64,000 nt of DNA from Enoplolaimus lenunculus (taxonomy: Eukaryota > Nematoda > Enoplea > Enoplida > Thoracostomopsidae). Positions 48,801 to 57,900 of this stretch are shown here, one piece after another. The notes under the pieces were generated by a model. That model was not told the DNA's origin. It worked only from the letters and a program-made list of their open reading frames with translations, and did not search any database. The stretch lies in assembly GCA_030248215.1 (NCBI GenBank), contig JASANG010002922.1:124001-188000 (forward strand), given 5' to 3'. Positions within the stretch are counted from its first letter, which is position 1; each line of letters begins with the position of its first letter. The translations under genes were made by a program, and so were the position numbers.

Positions 48801-51404
48801 TTCATTTTTGCACACAAAAACATGTTCGACGTCAAGGTTATTTAAACTATTCGTCTGTCTATATCCCTTTAGACTGGCAGTGATTTTTAACGGTGCAGTT
48901 TTAGCCGTTTAGCAATACGTATGACTTAACTAAATTAGCGATTGCAATATCGAAGAAATAGCGATTGCAATATCGAAGAAAAACAAGCATCGCCTATTTC
49001 AAAGACACCCACGTTTGCATGGAAGTTATATAAAATTGTTCCAATCCGAACGCGTTTTTGCCTTAGAAACACACGATATTTTCTCCACATAGCCGTCGCA
49101 AATTAAAGTAAAGCAGACATAATGCTAAACAACTAAAACATACAACCCAGTAAAACCATTCGGAACAATCAAAAGGATATCGCCAGCTGTATACAAGAAT
49201 AGCGCATTCGGTCTGACGAACGAATCCGCTTGAACCAATATAACATTACGTTAATATACGGCCACTTGAAAAGCTAAATATAAACCTATAAAAGTATTTA
49301 TTGCGTCTACGACAAAATTTTTTGAACAGCAAACTTCTGTATCGAACGAACCTCAATTAAAATTTCGCGCGTAACCAAGTATCTGTAAAAAAATTTAAAC
49401 CTGCACCTTTTGACAGCAACTGCAGAAAAAACTATCATACGAGATTTTTGAAAAAAACCACAGCATATGACATTAAAACTATTCGTACTGGTAAGCTCCT
49501 TTGAATATTCTGTCCCGCCTCGACAAAACAGTGATTCCGTCTCTAATTATAATAAATACACTGTAACTTACCAACATTTGCGGCAAACGGAATATGCATA
49601 ACAGCAGGATCCATATTAACCACATACGGTTTATTTTTGATCGTGTTCAAATGAGACACAAATCGCTAAAAGCAAACTGCATTCTGACGTACAATCACGG
49701 CAAGTAGTCGAAGACGTTAGCAAAAATTCTACCACGATTTATTATATGTATTTCTCGACAGGCTTTTGATAAATGAAAAATTATACTTCAAAACAATAAA
49801 AGAAAATAGTTGAAAACAATAACAGCTTCAAATTGACCCAGAAACGGACAAAAAATCGACCAAACATTGCTGGTGAGTTTGTTTTGCGACTTTGCAGCTA
49901 CAGATAAAGGCTATAACTGCAGTAGAAAATTAACAGGGTTGCAACCAGAGGGTGCCATGAGAACTTTGTAGTTTCCTTAAAATTATTTTACTCCTTTTGT
50001 AAGTAATGTCAAATCTCGCTAGTGATAAAATTTCATTCGGCCATTTAGCATAATATATTGCTGGCTGTAGATAGATTTCGGAATTACACCTTGAAGCTCA
50101 AACTTAACACTGTTTCCATGCATCCATTTATTTAGGTATCGCAAAATACTTCTCCAATCACAATTTAAATGGCCATGTATGGAACAGGGCCGGATCGTTT
50201 TCCGGTGGGGCTGTAATAGAGTCAGTTTAAGCTTTACACCAACTTTTTTGTTTAGGCTTAGGTTTAGGCTTAGTCTCATTGAGCGAAGCGAAACTCCGAG
50301 AGAAGCTCGGAGTTTCGCGAAGCGTTTTATGTTTTGTACTTGGGGTCCAAAGGTGGATGTCTGTCTGTCCGTCCGAAAAGAATCTCAAGAACGGCTGAAC
50401 CGATTTTGATAAACTTTTTTTGTTTGAAAGCCAATTATCCTGGGCTGTTAATCTCGCATTAGGGATTTAAAATTTTAAGCATTTTATTAGCTACAGGCTA
50501 ATTTGCATAATTAATTAAGCCTAAATTAGGACTTTCCCACAATATTTCACTAATTATTACAGTTAGAAGCAATCTAAATTTAGCATTAAAGGGTTTTTGG
50601 GTGCGAGGAATCTGCGTAGACCGTTTACAAACCTCCAAAACCGATAATTGAGCAGTTAGCTAATAGATAATTTCCATATTAGCAGTTTATAAGCCTAAAT
50701 TAGGACTTTTTACAATATGTCACTAATTATTAAGGTAAAAGCAATATAATTTCAGCACTAAAGGGTTTTTATGTGCGAGGAATTTGAATAAATAGTTTAC
50801 AAACATCCAAAACCGATAATTGAATAGTTAGCTAATAGCTAATTTGCATATTAGCTTAATTGACAAGACAAAACTAGGACTTTCATTAGAGTTTACTGAA
50901 GGTTTTTGGGCGCGAGGAATCTGACGAAATTGCTTACAAACCTCCAAAACCGATAAATGAATAGTTAGCTAACAACTATTTTGCATATTACCTTAATTGC
51001 TTACGTGCGTTCGAGCTTCGCTCAATAAATGCAGTCCCACTACGACTGGTCCTTACGCTTAGGCTTAGGAATATGCTTATACTACTGTTCCGGCCCTGTT
51101 CTATACATGGGTCATTCAAATCATAGCTAAAAAATTTTAAGCGAAATCACACACTGTGACTCGAACAGAGTCTGTGTAGGTTGGGAATTTACGTACTCAG
51201 TAACACAATTTTTGAGTTGTAGGCGTTAAACGATACCTGAACAAACGTCGTCTTTCCAGATCCAGCCATACCAAGCACAATTAAACAAACTGGCTGTTTT
51301 GCTTCAGCATCGCCACTTGTCTGAGGATGTTTCGGACAAGTTGCGTCGACGTCTTCAGTCGCAACAGTAGTAGAAGTCGACGGGCGAGACGTTGCATCTG
51401 CCAT
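42842..51404 (-). CDS. gop-2: GPN-loop GTPase 1 (gop-2 orthologue), complete
   Basis: Eleven exons (minus strand): 51404-51237, 49665-49572, 47684-47645, 47481-47415, 46839-46723, 45634-45494, 45110-44961, 44612-44530, 44240-44122, 43740-43621, 42942-42842. All junctions agree in phase and join to 1200 bases, 399 residues plus stop (human GPN1 is about 374). GPN1 is a cytoplasmic GTPase needed for RNA polymerase II assembly and nuclear import, dimerising with GPN3. Visible motifs: P-loop GMAGSGKTT (about 45-53), [19 protein letters not shown], the diagnostic GPN loop LGPNGAIMT (105-107), [15 protein letters not shown] (141 on), and NKADVV (NKxD, 208-211). The C-terminus is acidic then basic ([17 protein letters not shown]). 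The start is the only ATG giving a usual-length N-terminus. Exon 3 is only 40 bases. If exon 10 were not spliced at its GTATGC donor, the frame would end at 43586 with a different tail; splicing restores the family-like acidic end. Introns carry several transposons. Confidence 0.96.
43422..43600 (+). repeat. Dispersed 170-180-bp repeat, copy 1
   Basis: Sequence from CGACCAAAATCACTACCG to TTTCAGAAATTTCT recurs at 56132-56295 in the same orientation with roughly three-quarters identity by eye, including GGGGCA, TTGGCCCAA and GGATCAAAACCA. Copy 1 overlaps the edge of GPN1 intron 10; copy 2 is in a gop-1 intron. A plus-strand frame across copy 1 (43161-43697) is therefore repeat-derived. Confidence 0.55.
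44368..44470. mobile_element. Tiny GGGTGCAACCGGAATT foldback element
   Basis: Left AGGGTGCAACCGGAATT and right AAATTCCGGTTGCAC form arms around about 70 bases. A longer relative lies at 51573-51800 (AGGGTGCAATCGAAATT and AATTACGGTTGCACCT). Single arms occur near 21776 and 54112. In GPN1 intron 8. Confidence 0.6.
45345..45485. mobile_element. Foldback element of family vii, decayed copy
   Basis: The right arm CAAAAACTTGCACGTGTAAAT is clear and the left arm ATTTACATGTACAAC is degraded. The element ends about 9 bases from GPN1 exon 6, so it sits next to that exon's splice donor. Confidence 0.55.
47784..48742 (-). mobile_element. ATTGAGCGAAGC element (family viii), copy 1, longest
   Basis: Runs from CGTAGTGGGACTACATTTAT to CGCTTCGCTCAAT. 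Both ends contain ATTGAGCGAAGC or its complement. The body has about five tandem units of roughly 155 bp, each with TAATATGCAAATTAG and GATTCCTCGCACCCAAAAAC. Then follow AAAATCGGTTCAGCCGTTCC, a GGACGGACAGACGGACA stretch, and a strong terminal hairpin (CGAAACTCCGAG...CTCGGAGTTTCG). No protein is encoded. The class is uncertain: a terminal hairpin recalls Helitrons, but the standard CTRR end is not seen. In GPN1 intron 2. Confidence 0.65.
50173..51113 (+). mobile_element. TTAGGC-core element split by a family viii insertion
   Basis: Left part 50173-50276 starts at GGCCATGTATGGAACAGGG and reaches GGCTTAGTCTCATT. The right part resumes after about 51052 with CCTTACGCTTAGGCTTAGG and ends CTGTTCTATACATGGGTC. 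Without the insert the two halves give a normal element. In GPN1 intron 1. Confidence 0.8.
50277..51052 (+). mobile_element. ATTGAGCGAAGC element, copy 2, nested
   Basis: Opposite orientation to 47784-48742: starts with the hairpin (ATTGAGCGAAGCGAAACTCC) and ends GCAGTCCCACTACGACTGGT. It has fewer internal units, about 775 bp. Its clean insertion in a TTAGGC-core element defines both ends of the family and shows it is the younger of the two. Confidence 0.8.
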
Positions 51405-51444
51405 GTTTATTGACCAACTCTCAAACTATTTCAATGATTAATAA

Positions 51445-51447
51445 TCT
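51445..51447 (-). promoter_or_regulatory. Candidate trans-splice acceptor upstream of gop-2
   Basis: On the minus strand TTCTTTTAG precedes the gop-2 ATG by 41 bases. The tract matches the acceptors used by the genes here. In nematode operons the downstream gene receives a spliced leader at such a site. Inference only. Confidence 0.35.
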
Positions 51448-52204
51448 AAAAGAATTTTTGCACGATTGTCCACATTCCTTTACGACGCACCAAGCCTATT
51501 TTAAAATCTGCACACTAAACAGACGCATACATTTATAGCATATACCACAACAGAAAGTTGCAGCATACAATCAGGGTGCAATCGAAATTGAAATAAAACC
51601 GGAAAGTGAAACGAATACAGCATTCTCAACAGGAACCAGATACGAACCTATTAAAATGAGCTATTTTAGATTCTTATAATTCGTCTGCGTTGAGCTTCTA
51701 TCGATTAGTTCAAACAAAAAATTCGTTAAGTGCAGATTTTTTGAAACAATGTTACTGCACCGAGAATAGCGGGAAAAACTGAAATTACGGTTGCACCTAG
51801 TTGAAACCAGTGTTCATTGGGAACTTTACTAAAAAAATTCGATCCAATGCTTTACCTGTAGCAGCCAAAAGAACCTGTCAAACACTGCGGAGTGTTGAGG
51901 TAAGCCAGCTTCATCAGAAGCCAATTGGAAGTAAACCAGCATAATCAAAAGCCACCAGCGTGCAACCGGAGCTCTGTCTACGGCTAAATCTAAAAATAGA
52001 TCGGCTCCGAAGAATTTTTACCAGTTTTCAGTATTTCGATAGCAAATTTATGAGTATGTTCACAAACGTTGTGCCGTTCGGTGTGTAGCCGGATATCTGT
52101 TTGCTGTTCCCGTAAAATTGTTGTTGAAGCTTTCGATTTCTGTCTCTCAAACCGATTTTTTAAAAACAATTTGGTTATTGTTCAATTTTAGGGTATTTAT
52201 ATGA

Positions 52205-52474
52205 TTAACCCTTTCTCACATGAATATTTTCTATTTTCTGTTAGACCTACTTTTATGCTAGGATTCGAACTCCAGTGATTGGAGTGGGAGGCGTATACCA
52301 TCACCACTCAGCTATAGGAGCTTGACGCTCGAGCCCGAGGGGGCTCTCACGTCTTGTGGTGATTTAGTACTATGTATACGTGTTGCACTGTTAATCACGG
52401 TGCGATATATACTATTTAACGTATATACACTGCGCTGAGTTGCCTACAGCCAACTCAATGTGAGAAGGGGTTAT
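52205..52474 (-). mobile_element. piggyBac-like MITE with tRNA-like core, copy A
   Basis: Starts TTAACCCTTTCTCACATG and ends TGTGAGAAGGGGTTAT. TTAA is the piggyBac target and CCCTTT ends are known for some piggyBac families (Pokey/Looper). On the minus strand the core reads CTATAGCTGAGTGGTGATGG and CTGGAGTTCGAATCC, matching tRNA A-box and B-box patterns for RNA polymerase III. It does not fold as a full tRNA by eye. No transposase. Confidence 0.75.
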
Positions 52475-52499
52475 AGATAGTAAACTGAAAATTTTTCGC

Positions 52500-52763
52500 T
52501 TAACCCTTTTTCACATGAATATTTTCTATTTTCCGTTAGACCTTGCTAGGATTCGAACTCCAGTGATTGGAGTGGGAGGCGTATACCATCACCACTCAGC
52601 TATAGGAGCTTGACGCTCGAGCCCGAGGGGGCTCTCACGTCTTGTGGTGATTTAGTACTATGTATACGTGTTGCAATTGTTAAACACGGTGCGATATATA
52701 CTATTTAACGTATATACACTGCGCTGAGTTGCCTACAGGCAACTCAATGTGAGAAGGGGTTAA
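52500..52763 (-). mobile_element. piggyBac-like MITE with tRNA-like core, copy B
   Basis: TTAA at both ends. Almost identical to copy A, 295 bp away in the same orientation, including the downstream ACTATGTATACGTGTTGCA stretch. So similar a neighbour suggests local duplication rather than independent insertion. Confidence 0.8.
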
Positions 52764-53303
52764 GCAGCTAGGTCCCTGATTTCCCATCACCCCCGGCTCT
52801 GGTAAATTTTATCGACTTTCGGCTCATGCTTAGGTATTCTCACCACCGGCTGCAATCCGGAAGCCAGATATCAAAACTGTTGAAACTATCAGCTCATCGG
52901 CAGTGAACTACTTGTTTATAGTTCAATTTTAAGTGTCATGAACCGAAAGACAGTTCTTTATTTGTGGTCTGAATAAATATAAAATGCGACAGTAGGGAAT
53001 GAGACAGATACAAACTTCTATAGGTCTAAGTCAATGCAAAAATACACACACTTTAAAATAACCGCAGGTGGTTTATTTAGAGATAAACGAAGTTTTCACT
53101 TTTAATACTGCAGCAATTCCCGTCCATTTGGGTCGAAATCTTAATACACTTTCAATTAAGCCGCACAGTAGGTACTACCTAGATTCGCAACCATAAAGAT
53201 AGTTTACGCCCTGTTGCCGCAAACGTGCGAACGATAGAAAACCCCGCTGACATAAAAACTCAAAATTCAAACGCATCCAATTTGCAGAAAAATTGGAATT
53301 TTT

Positions 53304-53481
53304 GGCCAATGTAAAGAACTCGGGCGGAACAGTATTATAAGCTTATTACAAAGCCTAAGCCTAAGCCTAAGCGTAAGAATGAGTTTACTCCCAAGCCAAT
53401 CAAAAAATTTAATCTAAAGCTTAAGCTTCTTCTATTCCAGTCCCACAGAAAAGTGTTCCGCCCCTGATCTTTACATGGGCC
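53304..53481 (-). mobile_element. TTAGGC-core element, reverse orientation
   Basis: Starts GGCCAATGTAAAGAACTCGG and ends CTGATCTTTACATGGGCC. The core has three successive GCCTAA words. Confidence 0.75.
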
Positions 53482-53768
53482 GAATTTTTAAAAAAGGTAC
53501 AGTTAGATTCAGTAAGCGAATGGCACATGTTACAAATCACTAAACATATTATACTGTATTTCCATAAAGGTCCATGTGCAAACATAAATCGTGAGATTTT
53601 TTATACTGATGTTGGCATACAATCCATACAATCCTTCCAGAACACAAAAACACAATGTAAGTAATTAAAATAGTGGTAGTATAAAAATTTACGCAAAACA
53701 AGTGCAGCAAGCACTATAAATGTGACTGTACATTAACCTAAATAATTCTTCTTATTCTAGAATTGTAT

Positions 53769-54039
53769 TTAACCCTTTCTCACATGAATATTTTCAATTT
53801 CATTTGAGATGTAATTTCAAAGTAAGATTCGACCCCCAGTTTCACGGGTGGGAGGCGTTTACGATGACCACTGAGCTATAGGAGCTTGACGCTTGAGCCC
53901 GAGGGGGCTCTCACGCCTTGTGCAGATTTTGCATTGCGCAATTATTTTAGAATTGTTAAACACTGCTCACAGAGTGTATATTCCTCGTACATTATTGTAT
54001 TTAGTTGCTCATTGTATACTCTATGAGTGAAAGGGTTAA
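53769..54039 (-). mobile_element. piggyBac-like MITE with tRNA-like core, copy C
   Basis: TTAA on both ends, CCCTTTCTCACATG left and GAGTGAAAGGG right. The minus-strand core has CTATAGCTCAGTGGTCATCG, a good A box, and GGGGGTCGAATC, a B-box-like word. Diverged from copies A and B, closer to the copy at 21415. Confidence 0.78.
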
Positions 54040-54521
54040 CGTTAACAAAATGATACGGTATTGTCCACATTTCATCACATTGCTTAAAAGCTACACATTA
54101 TTAATAGTAAGGTGCAATTGAATACCGGAAAAATCTGAATGCAGGCGCAAATTCCTAATGTGTCTTGGCTCGCATAATTGGTTTTTCCTCGATCATAATA
54201 TCCAGCAACACCCTGGAATTTAGTAAATTATCAACAGGTCAACAAACGTGATACTTGCGACAAGTTTTGAACTGAATATACAGCTTCGAGACAAATAAAC
54301 ATTGAATACAAACACAATATTACCGGATACATAAATCTATCAATGTGTTTAATAAGCTCATAATGCTATCATGAACATGCATGCCTAACATACAAGCACA
54401 ATTTGTGCTAAGAAAATAAACATAAGAGTGCAGCACTGACAACCATTGTGTACAATATTATTTCAAAAGTGCTTCTATCACTAGTGATCAAATTGCTATA
54501 ACGCAAAAGTACAGCAAACCA

Positions 54522-54845
54522 GCCGTAGTGGGATTACATTTATTGAGCGAAGCTTGAATACACGTAAACAATTAAGGTAATATGCAAATTAGTTACTAGC
54601 TAACTAGTCATTTATCGGTTTTGGAAGTTTGTAAGCAATTTCCTCAGATTCCTCGCACCCAAAACCCTTCAGCCACCCTAATAATTATTGGAATTATTTA
54701 AAAAGTCCTAATTTTGTCTGGTCAATTAAGCTAATATGCAAATTAGCTATTAGCAAACTATTCAATTATCGGTTTTGGAGGTTTGTAAACAATTTATTCA
54801 AATTCCTCGCACCTAAAAACCCTTTAGTGCTGAAATTACAAAAAT
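54522..54845 (-). mobile_element. ATTGAGCGAAGC element, truncated copy 3
   Basis: Begins AGCCGTAGTGGGATTACATT as in copy 1 and contains two internal units, then stops at CTTTAGTGCTGAAATTA. The hairpin end is missing. It lies about 130 bp beyond the gop-1 stop, perhaps in its 3' UTR. Confidence 0.7.
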
Positions 54846-54976
54846 TTCCCTTACTGCTCGTTACTATTTTCCGTTACGGACCACCGAATAAAATATACAC
54901 ACGCGTTCTCATTTAGTAAGTTATTGTAACAACCCTCTGCTGTACAGAACGAAATCCTGTTGCTCCGTTCTTCAGG

Positions 54977-57900
54977 CTATAAATCATGTACTACCGGTTT
55001 CCAGTACCTATCCCTTGCCGCAGGAGACGCCTTCGGTCCATCAGCATCAGGCGTCCCTGTAACATAATTTAAGCTTGACATTCCAGCTTGCCCGGCTTTA
55101 CTCTGCCGTTCATCCCCAGTTACGTTACTCGCCATGTCCCCGCTCAACGGTTGCGGACCGCCAGGTGCGTCTGCCCACTGTTCATCTTCATCCTCTCGCA
55201 TTTCATACCCTACCTCGTCAACCGATGTTGTTGTCCTTGCAATACCACGCAACTCCATCGGATTTTCAACACGAATCCGATATTTTTTGCTCCGATCCAC
55301 TCTTCTATTTCCGTATGAGCCCCCCGATACGACATTGCTTAAATCAACTATAGGCTCAACCGAAGTTAATCGAGCGCTAGCTTTCAACGGGCTACTGGTA
55401 CTGCTCGCAGCAGTCGAACCAGGCATCATTGTGCTTGCGATCAAAATATCATCTTCATCTGGTTGAGTTGGATCTGCAGTTGAATGACGGTTATTGAATA
55501 TCACGTTTCTTTGTAATTGTGACCGGCTTGACTTTGGTTCGAAATTAAGTACCGCGGACGACGTAGCTCCTGTTGCATGCTGTGGGGTTGATTCACAGCT
55601 ACTGTCTGTTACACCTAAAACACTCTTTTACATCAAGATACAACCGGATACCAATAAAATACACAAACCGGATATTTGAGTGCACATTTCCACAAAAATA
55701 ATGCTTAATCATTCTAAGTTCGTAATACTTAGTTGACGTTCCTTAACTGTGCTTTTCGTATATTTATTTGCGTCATTTGAAACAAAAGTCACTGCTATAA
55801 GTGTGGGGGTTAATAATAAATGATATACCTCCAAATTTGTGCCTTAACAAAGTCGGACTAAGCGATACACTTCGTTGCAGTTTTGTCTGCTCCATGCCAT
55901 CAATATCACTGTCATAATCGGTTGAGTCTGAATCTGGGCGACTATTGATTGTAGTAGATATTGGTCCGTCACGCGCAGAGTTGCATTGAATAGTTGCACG
56001 TCGCTAAAATTAAACATAACAATAAAAAATAATAATAAAACAGAAAATTTCAGAGATTTCCATCAGCAATATTTAAATTTTGGTCTAAAACGCGATCATT
56101 TCATTGCTTTAAAAAATTACACGTCAATCTGTAGACCAAGATAACTACCGGATTCAAAGGGGCATCCTATTGTTGGCCCAAAAACAAGGATCAAAACCAC
56201 GATTTTGTATCAAGGTTAAGAACTACAATGGCGTTCGGCTTCTTGCACGCTAGTTTTCTTTAACTATTCTATCTCATGCGCCCTTTTTTCAGAAATCTCG
56301 TGATCCGCCGCTAACCAAGATGGATACTTTTTTACTTTGAAAACTATTCGTGCAATCGCACGATGCTGTTTCGCTCTTTTCCGCTTATATCTTATTGAAA
56401 ATGTACTTTTCACAGAATCTGTGTTATTTTTTGGCAATGTTTTGTTCAAGGCGCTATGCGAGATTTGTATACACAACTAGCAGCAAAACTTTTCACAAAA
56501 AGTCAACTCAATGGTTATTAAACCAGCACTTCCGAAACTTCTACGAAGGAAAGTCAAAAAGTGATTTTTGGCAAAGACTGTCCTATAAACTCAAGCCTAT
56601 GCATCAACCCTTAATATTCATGTATAAGTCCTCACATTTTTCTGCTACTGGAACATTTTTCTGGCCACAATTTACCAATTTATATAAACCCGCTATAAAC
56701 TTCAATTAAAAACTTCACATAATTCAGTGCTTCACAGTCGCCATCCAAAACAACTTAAAAATTCTGCCAATGTTACATTTATGGCTGAAATTGTACATTA
56801 TGCACATTGCTAAGCCTAATCGTACGTGTTGAAAAGGTGTAAACGTAAGCGTAAGCAAAAATATAGTCTAAAATCGAAGCCGATATTGCAGTAAATTTAA
56901 ACCATCTTACACTTCGACTTGTATTCCTAGATTTCCGACCACCTCTATCACCAACAATCACCGAGCAACGTTCCAAAACCGATTCATGCTGAACACATTC
57001 ACCATATGAACACCCGTCCAATTCGCCGTTCTTATTGAACATTGATGACGCCAAACGTTGCGTCAGTTTATGGTTTTGCGCAATTTGATTGGTAGACTCG
57101 TCCTCCAGACTGCCATTAAATGCATGCGAACGCTCACGTCCGGTTGTACGTGCACTGTACGGTACATTGCTTTTTGATGTCTCTAAACCTTTAAACATTT
57201 TTTGAAACCACCGCTTTATCGGCACATACTTCAAAGCTTAAGCTTTGGACTAATTCTTTGTTTAGACTTATGCTCAGTTATGGAATTATCAGTATCACGC
57301 GACTTAGGCTTAGGAATACGCAATATATAAATGGATTTCTGAATTAAAATTTGCCACGACATTTAACGTAAAACTACATGCATCTCGTTCGGTTCACTCA
57401 CCAGGTTTCGTCGACAGCGGGGCCAAAGTTAGGCGCTCAAAATTGAAAGCTTGCCTTTACCGTATGATTTAACACAATAATACGTCTAGCTTCAACCTCG
57501 CTTTGCTCGCTAGGTTGCAGCAATTCAGAAGCTTTGATGTTAGAAAAAACCCAAGTGTCTTGGAATTTAATATACTTTCAAAAAACAAGTGTGACAAGTT
57601 TAGCACGCTGCACTTATTAGTTTTTGATGACCATCCCCGATTACTCCACGCACAAACTTAAATTTTTAAAAAATTCGAATTTTTAAGGTCCCAACTTCCC
57701 CAATTGGACCCCAAATTTTTTGTCGAAAAATTAGACAAATTATGTATCATTAGACTTACTTTTTAACTGAAAAAGCGTCTCTTAAACAAATCTTTAGTTA
57801 TTTCGTTACGTGTTAAGTTTTTATCAATCTAAAATAGCGCAGCAGAGTTATTTATTCTGAGTACGTATTGACAAAATTGAACGAGTCGCAAAGACATTCG

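Larger units (their letters stand above)
51405..54976. other. Spacer between gop-1 stop and gop-2 start
   Basis: About 3.6 kb separates the two same-strand genes. No exon was recognised. It holds three piggyBac-like elements, one TTAGGC-core element, a partial family viii element and a GGGTGCAAT foldback (51573-51800). Much of the length is thus transposon insertion. Confidence 0.6.

Noticed and set aside
52250-52345. Functional tRNA gene
   Set aside because: Box A and box B words are present, but I could not form a complete acceptor stem and anticodon arm, and the sequence repeats inside TTAA-ended elements.
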